Numbered from the stretch's first letter, positions 1-9,119 are shown. The stretch: 64,000 nucleotides of DNA from Candidatus Paraprochloron terpiosi LD05 (GCA_018141785.1 CP073341.1:1591422-1655421), one strand, 5' to 3'. The notes: generated by a model not told the origin, from the sequence alone. Numbers and translations: made by a program.

Positions 1-537
1 ACTCCCGTCTCTGGGGTGACATCCGGCAAAATTCGAGCTGAACTCAAGGAAATCGCCGTTATCTCTCGCCTCGGTGGTGGGCAACTCAACCCGGATACAG
101 ATTTAGCACTCAACGCCAACTGGGGCTATGCTGGAGCAAAAGGCGTTACCATGCCAGGAAAAGGCAAAATCAGCCATCGCCCCTACACCCATGATGAACT
201 CCTTAGATTGGATCAAGAGGCGATGGAGTTGTTAGGTAAAGAAACCCATGATATCTACCTAAATGATGTTGCCTACTGGAAAAATATTCCTACAGGGGTT
301 TGGGACTATACCATTGGCGGCTATCAAGTCATCAAAAAATGGCTCAGTTATCGCGAAGAAGATGGTGTGCTGGGTCGTCCTCTGAAACCTGAAGAAGTCC
401 GTGAAGTTCAGGATATGGCACGGCGGATCGCTGCCATTTTATTGCAGCAGCCCAAATTGAATGCTAATTATGAAGCAGTGAAATTAGAGTCGAGGGGGAT
501 GTTACCACCCCGCCCCTCTCCTACGAACTGTACGTGA
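1..537 (+). pseudogene. C-terminal part of a type ISP restriction-modification enzyme, tail replaced by intron sequence
   Basis: The frame is open to the left edge, so the N-terminal nuclease, helicase and methylase parts lie outside the window. The visible part resembles the C-terminal target-recognition domain of single-polypeptide type ISP restriction-modification enzymes, with runs such as NWGYAGAKGVTMPGKGK, DVAYWKNIP and YTIGGYQVIKKWLSYRE that I recognise from that family. A group II intron on the opposite strand enters at 482/483, so the last 16 or so residues before the TGA are read from intron DNA. Joining base 482 to base 3059 restores a short tail ending in TTYDW and a TGA at 3078-3080. 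Because the intron is antisense to the gene it cannot be spliced from this mRNA. Only about seven native residues are lost, so activity may or may not survive. Confidence 0.8.
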
Positions 538-558
538 GACTTTCACCTCATACAGCTC
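525..558 (-). ncRNA. Domain V of group II intron 1
   Basis: Read on the minus strand this 34-base segment starts GAGCTGTATGAGG, has a short GAAA-like loop and ends TACAGTTC. It carries the AGC catalytic triad near its 5' side. It lines up base for base with domain V of intron 2, with compensating changes in the stem. It is the most conserved, catalytic part of the ribozyme. Confidence 0.85.
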
Positions 559-566
559 AGGTGCTC

Positions 567-2294
567 CTATACCTTAACGGCGCGCTTTGCGAGTCCGTCT
601 TTAACGCGCTTGCGATGTATTGCTTGCGCTTGGTGACATTCCCGATGGAGAGCAACTAGGTTCTTACGTTTCCAGTTGTTATGGTTGCCATCGATGTGGT
701 GCAATTCCACGGCTCCATCTATCTCCATGAACAATCGTTTGCAATGCTGACATTTGCCATCCTGTCGTTTAATGGCTTTGGCGGTTAGCCCATCATATAA
801 TTTGGAGTTTCGACCGACCCAGTAGGAAATATTCCCATCGAAGGGTGAGGCATTCTCTTTAACCATCACGTGGCTATTGACTTTCCAGGGAATTGCTGAG
901 AAAGCTTTCTTAGTCTGCTCTGATGTGAGCTGGCGTTTAGCCGCTCCTGAGGGTTTACCCTTAATTGCCAGACGTCTTGCTTTCTCGGCTTCCTTAATCG
1001 CCATCCTGCGTTTTTCCGCCCTCAACTTACGCCATACCCAGTTATTGAGCGACCATAGCGAGTGCTTGCTCATATCGCAGTTTTTGTGATTCTGGCGACC
1101 ACCTCGGACTTGTGACTCTATCCTTTTCAGGCGAGCTTCCGTGGTTGCACCACTTCTCCAAGTAGCTTTTACCTTAGCCTTTATGTCTGCATAATTCTCC
1201 CAACTCGGTGTGGATTTGAAGACTCCACGGGAATTAACGCGGAAGCGCCACCCCAGAAAATCGAACCCATCCGTGGCTTTACTTACCTTAGTCTTAGTTT
1301 CGTTAATTCTTAGCCCTCTGGTCTTTAGGAATTTGTCGATATCTTCCCGTAGCTTCTTGGTGTCGGCTTTGGGTTTACAGATAAAGACCGCGTCATCTGC
1401 GTAACGAATACCCCTTATTAACGGTTTTGACCGCTGTTTTTCTCATTGGTCTGACCCTAGGTTCTCAAATCCATCTAGGGCGATATTGGCCAGTAGGGGT
1501 GAAATCACTCCACCCTGGGGTGTGCCCTTTATACTGGAGGGATATTCACCGCGAACGCCTGCTTTTACAGCGCTTTTGAGACCCTTGAGGGCTTCTTTTG
1601 GCAAGACCACTTTTTCGAGCATTACCTCGTGGTTTATCTCGTCAAAGCATTTGCTGATATCAGTTTCCAAAATCTGCTTATCTTTGCCATTATTGCTCTT
1701 GTTTAGGTTATCAAAGATGAGCTTTTGTGCGTCCGCAGTACAGCGTCCGGGTCGGAAGCCGTAGCTCCTTTCTCCGGCAGTTGCCTCATAGGCAGGCTCG
1801 GCTGCTGATTTGAGCAGTGCTTGCCATGCCCGGTCGGCTATCGTTGGAATGCCTAATCCCCTTGTTTTGCCGTTTGGCTTGGGGATATTTACCCTTCTTA
1901 GTTGTTGGTGTTTCCAGTGGTACCAGTGCTTGTTCAGCCTCTGACATAACACTAGACGCTCCCTAGTGGAGAGTGCGGTTTTGCCATCAACTCCAGGGGA
2001 CTTACGTCCAAGATTTCGCTGTGTTACTTGTTTGACGGCCAGTGCTTGGGCTGCACGACTCCGAAGTAGAAGTCGTTGTAAACGTTTGACCTTGGCTTTT
2101 TGACCGTTCTTTTGCGCTTTAAAGATTTCCCGCTGTAACCGAAATACATGTTGCCGGAATTTCTTCCATGGCAGGTCTTTCCAGACATCGTCAGCCTTCC
2201 GGCCAATCTTCCCCGCCAGCAGGAATACTGCTAAGTGGAGCCTCAAGGCTTTTAGACAGCGGTATTCGATTGTGGTCTGGTTAGTGATATTCAC
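567..2294 (-). pseudogene. Intron-encoded reverse transcriptase/maturase of intron 1, with one in-frame stop
   Basis: The frame runs 576 codons and holds RT motifs (YGFRPGR, SPLLANIALDGFENLG, RYADDAVFICKP), a maturase X region and a C-terminal HNH endonuclease (ELHHIDGNHNNW...ECH). A TGA at 1443-1445 breaks it just before the catalytic YADD motif. The downstream part is in the same frame, and I followed it without finding another stop. At the equivalent place the second intron has TGG (CAA TGG AAA), so a single G to A change is the simplest cause. The N-terminal fragment alone lacks the catalytic aspartates, so the protein should be inactive unless the stop is read through. Unlike intron 2, its RT motifs upstream are well preserved, which suggests the damage is recent. 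Confidence 0.9.
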
Positions 2295-2427
2295 AGTTTT
2301 GACCTCATTAGTCGCTCTGATAATTACATTGGGTCTCTTCTCTGTAGAAACCGTCGGGCAGTTACGCCCTCTCTTACCCTCACTCTTCCGATAGGCCGTT
2401 AATCAGGCGACCCCACCACTTCACATG

Positions 2428-2477
2428 CCTGCTCCTGCGCAGCCGCGCCCCCGGCATCCGCGATGGCGGGGGTTGGG
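2428..2477. repeat. GC-rich palindromic insertions in intron 1, copy 1
   Basis: Intron 1 carries CCTGCTCCTGCGCAGCCGCG followed by a palindrome, CCCCCGGCAT...ATGGCGGGGG. At the same place intron 2 has only a few unrelated bases (around 4030), so this is an insertion in intron 1. The first part recurs at 2821-2853 and the second at 5589-5618. Confidence 0.75.
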
Positions 2478-2820
2478 CTTGGAATCCCCTGTTTCCGTGG
2501 AGGTTGAGCGAGTTTTTACTCGTTCCGAATGAACTATTGCTACGAACCCTTGGGACTCATCTTTTGACCTATCACCAACTCAGGAATGCAAGTGCCGTCT
2601 ATTAGTCTTGCGAGTTTCTATCGGTGTCTTTTCTGCCTTTAACGACTTGGCAGTGTCTAGAGTTAGGTCTTTTTTCAGATGATTCACGTTAAGTTATCCC
2701 GGTGTTCTCCCTGTTAGCGGTGTTACCGACAAGTCGTTTGTCAGCTCCTGTCCCGCTCTGCTGCCAGCTTCTGCCTGGTGATTAACCTCACAGTGGCCAG
2801 GTAAGGATTCACGTGATTCC

Positions 2821-2853
2821 CCTGCTCCTGCGCAGCCGCGCCTGAGCAGGCGG
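2821..2853. repeat. GC-rich palindromic insertion in intron 1, copy 2
   Basis: The 33 bases begin CCTGCTCCTGCGCAGCCGCG and close with GAGCAGGCGG, forming an imperfect hairpin (CCTGCTC/GAGCAGG). The first 20 bases match 2428-2447. The corresponding part of intron 2, near 3670-3680, lacks it. Confidence 0.75.
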
Positions 2854-3058
2854 GAGAGGCTTGGTTGCACGATTTCTGACCGTGTCCTCACTCTCATAGT
2901 TCATTCAGTTGTCATGGTTCGGTAATCCTGGGTAGGAAGCGCTTATCCGTTTTCGGCACGCAATCGGATAGCCTAGATTATCGGAGACGCTGTCCCGGAA
3001 ACCATGCTCCTGCTTATGTTTGGCTTACGCCGCGACCTTCACAGGAAACGAGCCGCAC

Positions 3059-3080
3059 ACAGACAACCTATGATTGGTGA
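3059..3080 (+). pseudogene. Stranded last codons of the type ISP gene beyond the intron
   Basis: These 22 bases continue the reading frame of the gene at 1-482 once the intron is removed in silico. They encode K-Q-T-T-Y-D-W and a TGA stop. No start codon or other gene lies here. The fit of frame and stop supports the placement of the intron boundaries. Confidence 0.7.
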
Positions 3081-3146
3081 TAGCTGATAGGTATATTATG
3101 TTATTTTAACGGACATCGCTCCCACTACCGTCATCCAACGCTTCCC

Positions 3147-3394
3147 ATGGAAATTATGAAAATTAATAAAACACAAGCCCCCGAAGATAAGGTAGCTGAA
3201 CCTCCTGCTGAAAAAGAAAAAGAAGAACTCAAGGCTCATTGCGATCACTACCGCGTAAGCGTCCCTCCCCGCCCCCTCAAAACAGAAGATTCTTCGCCCC
3301 AGGATTCTTCTCAGTCAACCGAAGAAGAAGATTCCGAGGAGGAAGCTGGCCATTATTACCAAGGTCTGGGCTGGTTATTTGGTCTAATCGGTAA
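3147..3394 (+). CDS. 5' exon of an unrecognised protein split by group II intron 2
   Basis: This exon encodes about 82 residues. The N-terminal half is charged and low in complexity (PPAEKEKEELKAH, TEEEDSEEEAGHYY), followed by a hydrophobic GLGWLFGLIG. At 3394 the coding sequence meets GTGCGG, the intron 5' end. Joining 3394 to 5950 completes an AAA lysine codon and carries the frame straight into the 3' exon (GLIG-K-TEEGKF). A second ATG at 3156 is an alternative start. Neither has a good ribosome binding site. I do not recognise the family. It begins 66 bases after the stranded ISP tail, so both could belong to one transcription unit. Confidence 0.65.
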
Positions 3395-4158
3395 GTGCGG
3401 CTCGTTTCCTGTGAAGGTCGCGGCGTAAGCCAAAACATAAGCAGGAGCCTGGTTTCCGGGACATCGTCTCCGATAATCTAAGCCACCGAAAGGGGCTGAA
3501 AACGGACAAACGACTCCTACCTGAACGCGAGACCCATAAGGGAAACGCGAGAGGAATTAGGTGATTCAAATAGGATTACCGAACCTCTAAGGTAGTGATT
3601 ACCGAACCTTGACAACTGAATGAACTATGAGAGTGAGGGCACGGTCAGAAATCGTGCAACCAAGCCTCTCCCGTGAAGGAATCACGTGAATCCTTATCTG
3701 GCCACCGTGAGGTTAATCACCAGGCGGAAGCTGGCAGCAGGGCGGGACTGGAGCTGACGAGCGGTTCGTCGGTAACACCGCTAACAGGGAGAATACCGGG
3801 ATAACTTAACGTGAATCATCTGAGAAAAGACCTAATTAGAAACACTGCCCAACCGTCCTGAGCAGAAAAGACACCGAAAGAAACTCGTAAGGCAATTGCC
3901 GAACACTTACATTCCTGAGTTGGTGATGGGTCAATGGATGAGTCCCAAGGGTTCGGAACAATAGTTCATTCGGAACGAGAAAAAACTCGCTCGACTTCCA
4001 CTGAAGCAGGGGATTCCAAGCTCAACAATGTGATGTGGTGGGGTCGCTTGATTAACGGCCTATCGGAAAAGCGAGGGTAAGAAGGGTGTAACTACCCGAA
4101 GGTTTCTACAGAGAAGAGACCCAATGTAACTAGTAGAGCGACTAATGAGGTCAAAACT

Positions 4159-5865
4159 GTGAATATCACTAACCAGACCACAATCGAATACCGCTGTCTA
4201 AAAGCCTTGAGGCTCCACTTAGCAGTATTCCTGCTGGCGGGGAAGATTGGCCGGAAGGCTGACGATGTCTGGAAAGACCTGCCATGGAAGAAATTCCGGC
4301 AACATGTATTTCGGTTACAGCGGTGTATCTTCAAAGCGCAAAAGGACAATCAAAAATCCAAAGTCAAACGCTTACAACGGCTTCTATTACAAAGCCGTGC
4401 AGCCCAAGCTCTGGCCGTCAAACAAGTAACACAGCTCAATCAAGGGCGTAAGACCCCCGGCGGAGTGGATGGGAAAACAGCGCTTTCCACCAAAGAGCGC
4501 CTACAGCTGTGCCAGAGGCTGAATAAGCACTGGTACACCTGGAAACACCAATCACTGAGAAGGGTAAACATCCCCAAGCCTAACGGCAAAATACGGGGAC
4601 TAGGCATTCCAACAATAGCCGACGGGGCGTGGCAAGCGTTGCTCAAGTTAGCAGCGGAGCCAGCCTATGAGGCCACTGCCGGGGAAAGAAGCTACCGCTT
4701 CAGACCCGGTCGCTGTACTGCGGACGCACAAAGGCTGATTTACAACAATCTTAGCAGCCATGCAAATGGTAAGAACAAGCTGGTCTTAGAAACAGACATC
4801 AGCAAATGTTTCGATGAGATAAGCCATGAGGTTATGCTCAGAGGAGTAGTTTTACCAAAAGAGGCTCTCAAAGGCCTCAAAGCTGCGGTAAAAGTTGGCG
4901 TTCGTGGTGAATATCCTTCCAGTATTAAGGGGACTCCCCAAGGTGGTGTCATATCACCATTACTGGCCAATATCGCCCTAGATGGATTTGAGAACCTAGG
5001 GTCAGACCAATGGAAAAGATGTCGCACAAATGGCACTCTCATAAGGGGTATTCGTTACGCGGACGACGCGGTCTTTATCTGTAAACCAGAAGCCGACACC
5101 ACGCGGCTAAGGGAAGATATCGACAAATTCTTGGAGTCCAGAGGGCTAAGAATTAATGAAGCTAAGACTAAGGAGAGTAAGGCAACGGATGGATTCGATT
5201 TCTTGGGATGGCGCTTCCGCGTCAACTCCCGTGGAGTGTTCAAATCCACACCGAGCACAGAGAATTACGCGGATTTAAAGGCCAAGGTAAAAGCAACTTG
5301 GGAAAGTGGTGCAACCACGGAAGCTCGTCTGGAAAGGATTGAGTCACAAGTCCGAGGCTGGAGGCAATATCACTCAAACTGCGATATGAGTAAGCACTCG
5401 CTATGGTCGCTCAATAATTGGGTATGGCGGAAGTTGAGAGCTGAAAAACGTAGGATGGCGACTATGGAAGCAGAGAAAGCACGACGGATGGCAACTTTTG
5501 GCAAAAAGCCACAGGGGTCAGCGAAGCGTCAGCTCACATCAGAGCAAATAAGGAAAGCTTTCCCTGCAATTCCCTGGGAAGTCAATGGCCCCCGGCATTG
5601 ATTAATGGCGGGGGTTGGTCGGAACTCCAAATTATATAGTGGGCCAACCGCTGAAGCTATAAAGCGACAGAAGGGTAAATGTTCGCATTGCAATCGATTG
5701 TTCATGGAGGTAGATGGAGCCGTGGAATTGCACCACATCGATGGCAACCATAACAACTGGAAACGTAAGAATCTAGTTGCCCTCCACCGAGAGTGTCACC
5801 AGGCGCAAGCGATACATCGCTTGCGTATTAAGGACGGTCAATGTCAGCGCGCCGTAAAGGCATAG
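4159..5865 (+). pseudogene. Intron-encoded reverse transcriptase/maturase of intron 2, interrupted before its HNH domain
   Basis: A GTG start at 4159 leads a frame with RT motifs, YADD, and an X domain. A TGA at 5599-5601 ends it, but the HNH domain continues in the same frame at 5605-5865 (HIDGNHNNW). The stop sits in a palindrome (5589-5618) that has replaced about 56 bases present in intron 1. Compared with intron 1, two RT residues are altered: the arginine of the usual DRA(W)Q motif is glycine (about residue 156), and YGFRPGR reads YRFRPGR (about residue 180). There is also an extra glycine in TPGGVDGK. The RT is therefore probably impaired even though its frame is open. The X domain may still act as a maturase. 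Confidence 0.85.
5589..5618. repeat. GC-rich palindrome inside the intron 2 protein gene
   Basis: CCCCCGGCAT and ATGGCGGGGGTTGG face each other around a six-base AT-rich loop. The arms match those at 2448-2477 in intron 1. The element supplies the TGA stop that separates the X and HNH domains. Confidence 0.75.
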
Positions 5866-5873
5866 AAGCACCT

Positions 5874-5907
5874 GAGCCGGATGCGGGAAAACTCGCACGT
5901 CCGGTTC
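5874..5907 (+). ncRNA. Domain V of group II intron 2
   Basis: This 34-base hairpin begins GAGCCGGATGCGGG, has a GAAA-type loop and ends CGTCCGGTTC. It fits the group II domain V consensus with an AGC triad. It is followed by the domain VI stem that should hold the branch-point adenosine. Confidence 0.9.
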
Positions 5908-5949
5908 GTAGGAGAGGGGCGAGGTGGCAACACCTCCCTCGACTCTAAT

Positions 5950-6535
5950 AACAGAAGAAGGTAAATTCCAGATTACCCTCAGAGACGGCACCAGCTTCAT
6001 TCTCACAGCGGATCGCCATGTCATGTACGCTCTTGCCAAACAGTTTGAGCGGGAATCTAGCCAACCTCTTTGGATTCGTTGCTATCCTCAATATCGCGTC
6101 CAAGAGCAGCTTTTGTACTTCAAGGCCCTATATTTTAGCAAAGAAAAACCAGAAGACGAAGACGTCCGACCGGGAATCTTTATTCTGCGAGGTATTTGGC
6201 AATTTATCCCCCAGAACAGACGTCCAGTATTTACCGTCTACCGCAACCAGCTCCGCTACCCTGATGAACGGGTTAGAAACCAGCACCTACCTCTGATTTG
6301 GCAAGAGGAACGACCTTTTCGGTTTAGAAAAGATTCTGACGCTCGTCCCCAGTTTTACCAGATCGAGGCCCGACTTATCTCCAGACGAGGTTGTTTGGGC
6401 TGGGTCCGTACTATTGCCGGAGCTACTAAGCCTCCCAAACGCATGAGAACCACTGTGAAGACAGCAGTCAATGATTGCAAAACAACCGCCCAAGAGGTCT
6501 CAAAGAAGGAGAAGGACAAAGGTGATGAATCTTAA
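5950..6535 (+). CDS. 3' exon of the same intron-split protein
   Basis: After intron removal this exon continues the 3147-3394 frame for about 195 residues to a TAA at 6533-6535. It opens with FQITLRDGTSFILTADRHV, followed by a region rich in aromatic and arginine residues (WIRCYPQYR, LRGIWQFIPQNRRP). The C-terminal end is basic and low in complexity (KKEKDKGDES). The joined protein is about 278 residues with no signal peptide that I can see. The function is unknown. Without splicing, translation could only begin at codons inside intron domain VI (GTG at 5924). The gene ends one base before the convergent glcD stop. Confidence 0.65.
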
Positions 6536-8014
6536 TTAAAAAGCCTCTAAATCCTTAAACGTTGACCTGTCGAGAGCATTAGCAGCTTCGCCACAGGTGC
6601 GGGGGGTGGGGAATATCTTCTCTGGATTAGCCAAACCTTTCGGATTAAAAGCCTGGCGCACGTATTGCATCACCTCCAAATCTATCTCTGAGAACATATA
6701 AGGCATGTAACAATTCTTATCGGCACCGATACCATGTTCCCCAGAAAGACTGCCTCCCTTTGCGACGCAGAGTTTGAGAATCTGGCCACCTAACTCTTCC
6801 ACTTTAGCAAATGCTCCAGGAGTGGAGTTATCGTAAAGAATCAATGGGTGTAAATTGCCATCCCCAGCATGAAACACATTGGCAATGCGATAACCGTACT
6901 CTTCCCCTAAAGCATTAATTTCTTGCAGCACTGCTGCCAACTGAGTGCGGGGAATCACCCCATCTTGGACGAAATAATTGGGACTAATATGCCCAGCAGC
7001 AGCAAAAGCAGCTTTTCGCCCTTGCCATAATTTGCTGCGAGTTGCTATATCCTCCGCGCTAGTAATACTCCGGGCACCATTTTTAGTACAGATAGCAGCA
7101 ACGGTCTCTAAATTGCCCGCCACTTCTACTTTTAACCCATCTAATTCTATCAAGAGAATGGCTGCTGCATCCCTAGGATAGCAATTAGTTTTCACCACAT
7201 CTTCTACCGCATTGATGGTCAGATTGTCCATGATTTCCATCCCTGCCGGAATAACCCCAGCGGCGATAATATCCGCGACGGAGGCAGCAGCCGCTTCGAT
7301 GCTTGTAAAATCTGCTATCTGGACACAAATAGATTCCGGGGTTTTGAGGATACGCAAGGTGACTTCCGTAGCAATACCAAGAGTGCCTTCAGAACCCACA
7401 AATAAGCCCGTCAAGTCATATCCGGGCATTTCTTGTACGGGGGAACCCACATCTACGATGGAACCGTCTGGCAGTACTAATTTTAAACCCATGACATGAT
7501 TAACTGTGACGCCGTACTTGAGACAGTGGACACCACCAGAGTTTTCCGCCACGTTACCACCAATAGAACAGACAATTTGGCTGGAGGGATCGGGGGCGTA
7601 GTAAAATCCCCCACCGCTGATAGCAGTAGTAACCCAGTTGTTGATGACTCCCGGTTGGACGACAATGCGCTGGTTAGAGAAATCCGTATCTAAAATTTGG
7701 TTCATCCTAGCAGTGACGATGAGGACGGAATCTGGTAGGGGTAGCGCGCCGCCAGACAAGCCAGTTCCCGCACCTCTGGCAATCCAGGGTATTTCCTTCT
7801 GGTGGCAAATTTTAACTATTCCGGCTACATGTTCTGTGGTGCGCGGCAGGACAACGATGGCAGGACGTTGTCTAATTTGGGCTAAACCATCGCATTCGTA
7901 GGTGAGGAGTTCTTCTTTGCGCTGGATAACTCCATCTTTACCTACCACTGCTATCATTTCTTTGATTATTGGTTTCCATTTGTTCTGAGTGGACCGGAAG
8001 ATATTTTTCAGCAT
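6536..8014 (-). CDS. glcD: Glycolate oxidase/dehydrogenase subunit GlcD
   Basis: This 492-residue FAD-linked oxidase would oxidise glycolate to glyoxylate in photorespiration. The N-terminal half holds the FAD-binding type 4 fold with RGAGTGLSGGALP (about residue 83) and CSIGGNVAENSGG (about 145), where the flavin pyrophosphate binds. The C-terminal half is the FAD-oxidase C domain, with FHAGDGNLHPLILYD and GSLSGEHGIGADK. Length is normal for the family. D-lactate dehydrogenase is a possible alternative, since the families are close. It converges on the intron-split gene and is divergent from cp12, sharing a 150-base promoter region. A photorespiratory enzyme beside the Calvin-cycle regulator is a sensible pairing, though co-regulation is inference. 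Confidence 0.9.
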   Translation of the reverse strand: MLKNIFRSTQNKWKPIIKEMIAVVGKDGVIQRKEELLTYECDGLAQIRQRPAIVVLPRTTEHVAGIVKICHQKEIPWIARGAGTGLSGGALPLPDSVLIVTARMNQILDTDFSNQRIVVQPGVINNWVTTAISGGGFYYAPDPSSQIVCSIGGNVAENSGGVHCLKYGVTVNHVMGLKLVLPDGSIVDVGSPVQEMPGYDLTGLFVGSEGTLGIATEVTLRILKTPESICVQIADFTSIEAAAASVADIIAAGVIPAGMEIMDNLTINAVEDVVKTNCYPRDAAAILLIELDGLKVEVAGNLETVAAICTKNGARSITSAEDIATRSKLWQGRKAAFAAAGHISPNYFVQDGVIPRTQLAAVLQEINALGEEYGYRIANVFHAGDGNLHPLILYDNSTPGAFAKVEELGGQILKLCVAKGGSLSGEHGIGADKNCYMPYMFSEIDLEVMQYVRQAFNPKGLANPEKIFPTPRTCGEAANALDRSTFKDLEAF

Positions 8015-8166
8015 TTATCACAATTATTTACTTTCTTTATTATCCTGGGAAATCAGGGCAAAGGGGGGAAGAGCAGTCAAGGGGGAAAAACCCCTCCTCA
8101 TGAAGTCCAAAAATAGCTAGGATAGAAAACAAACGTCTATAGTACAAAAATCGAAAGGGATAAAAC

Positions 8167-8391
8167 GTGAGCAACCTACAAGAAAAAATTGACCAAGAGC
8201 GCACTAATGCCAGAGAAGTCTGCGGTACTGAAGGGGGCGCATCTCAAGAATGCGCTGCTGCTTGGGATGCCGTCGAAGAATTGCAGGCGGAGGCAGCCCA
8301 TCAACTGCAGAATCAGCCCAAGAAAAATTCCCTCCAACAGTACTGCGAAGACAATCCAGAAGCGGCTGAGTGCCGAGTCTACGAAGATTAA
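8167..8391 (+). CDS. cp12: Calvin cycle regulator CP12
   Basis: CP12 is a small, largely disordered protein that joins GAPDH and phosphoribulokinase in an inactive complex in the dark. This 74-residue copy has the core AWDAVEELQAE and both cysteine pairs: VCGTEGGASQEC near the N terminus (PRK side) and YCEDNPEAAECRVYED at the C terminus (GAPDH side). Each pair can form the redox disulfide known for the family. The GTG start at 8167 is preceded by AAAGGGA at good spacing. A -10-like TAGGATAGA lies about 30 bases upstream. The length is typical and nothing is missing. Confidence 0.97.
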   Translation: MSNLQEKIDQERTNAREVCGTEGGASQECAAAWDAVEELQAEAAHQLQNQPKKNSLQQYCEDNPEAAECRVYED

Positions 8392-8436
8392 CAGCAGAAC
8401 TCTGATGGCAATAAAAGTAATATAAGGAGCATACAT

Positions 8437-8499
8437 GCAGTGGGAATGACTGTCACTTACCCCGCTCGCTTTGTGGCGTGGCTCAGAAAGTCCCACTGC
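8437..8499. repeat. Inverted repeat between cp12 and the DUF3177 gene
   Basis: GCAGTGGGA (8437-8445) and TCCCACTGC (8491-8499) are a perfect 9-base inverted repeat with a 45-base interval. An AAGGAG and an ATG just upstream lead only to a four-codon frame. It may be a processed RNA structure or a small mobile repeat. Confidence 0.4.
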
Positions 8500-8525
8500 T
8501 GCCCGTAAAACTTATAGTGACTATT

Positions 8526-9119
8526 ATGAAAGAAAACTGGTGGCAATTACTCGCTTGGACAGACTACAGACTGGCAGTATTATTTACGGTTCTCTTGCCT
8601 CTGGTGCTACTGGTTTGGGCGTTGGTGGAGAAAAAAGATGCTGTTGGACGTCTGATGATAATCTACTGGCGAGTTGCCAGCCTGCTGATGATTGCAGTGT
8701 ACTTGATGATTCCCGGTTGGCCGATTGGTTTTATCTCGGGAATGTCCGCCAGAATTCTCATTCCCATTTCCCTTTGGTTTTGGGTCGATTTGAATGAAGA
8801 AATTAGGGACTTATCTCACAGTGCCCTGAAAACACTACTTACTTCCTGGCGTTGGGCAATGACAGTTTACTGTAGTTTGGGGGTAATTGCCAACTTTCAC
8901 TTCGGATCCTGTGCATTGTCCCCTGAGACAATGGCAACTGCTGCCTGTAAGGTTTGGCTAGAGGCTCCTCTAACGTTCAAGGGTATTTTTCATCCCGATT
9001 CAACACCAGGATTCTTGGGTTTTTTGGGTATAGTAGGATTAGTGTTTTACGGGTTGTACTTCGGATATTTTATTGTCGTTCGGCTCGGAAAACAAGGACG
9101 TTCTGCTCTAGAGCAATAA
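8526..9119 (+). CDS. DUF3177 family membrane protein
   Basis: This protein of about 197 residues matches a cyanobacterial family of unknown function (DUF3177). It starts WWQLLAWTDYRLAVLF and has about four membrane segments: VLLPLVLLVWALV, YWRVASLLMIAVYLMI, ARILIPISLWFWVDLNEE and a C-terminal GIVGLVFYGLYFGYFIVV. The ATG at 8526 (MKENWW) fits the family start better than the in-frame GTG at 8478, which would add 16 residues from the inverted repeat upstream. No role is established. It follows cp12 on the same strand after about 130 bases. Confidence 0.8.
   Translation: MKENWWQLLAWTDYRLAVLFTVLLPLVLLVWALVEKKDAVGRLMIIYWRVASLLMIAVYLMIPGWPIGFISGMSARILIPISLWFWVDLNEEIRDLSHSALKTLLTSWRWAMTVYCSLGVIANFHFGSCALSPETMATAACKVWLEAPLTFKGIFHPDSTPGFLGFLGIVGLVFYGLYFGYFIVVRLGKQGRSALEQ

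Larger units (their letters stand above)
483..3058 (-). mobile_element. Group II intron 1, antisense to the ISP gene
   Basis: On the minus strand the element starts with GTGCGGCTCG at 3058, the usual group II 5' end, and ends at 483 with CTCGACTCTAAT. Domain V lies at 525-558 (minus) and folds as a GAGC...GTTC hairpin, and a domain VI-like stem follows. The limits come from alignment with the second intron in this window: similarity stops sharply at both ends. Length is 2,576 bases. It encodes one protein with an in-frame stop and carries two GC-rich palindromes absent from the second copy. Group II introns retrohome without a target duplication, and none is seen. Confidence 0.9.
3395..5949 (+). 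mobile_element. Group II intron 2, sense orientation inside a gene
   Basis: The 5' end GTGCGGCTCG is at 3395, domain V at 5874-5907, a domain VI stem at 5913-5945, and the 3' end CTCGACTCTAAT at 5949. Length is 2,555 bases. It aligns with intron 1 over its whole length apart from small insertions, so the two are close relatives. Because it lies in the sense direction and splicing restores one open frame, it can be tolerated if the RNA still self-splices or is helped in trans. Its own maturase is damaged. The flanking exon bases differ from those of intron 1, so the two used different target sites. Confidence 0.9.

Noticed and set aside
2024..2206. Minus-strand 60-residue frame within intron 1, and its twin at 4247-4429
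   Set aside because: Both are the same +1 frame of the reverse transcriptase gene; similarity between them only reflects that the introns are homologous.
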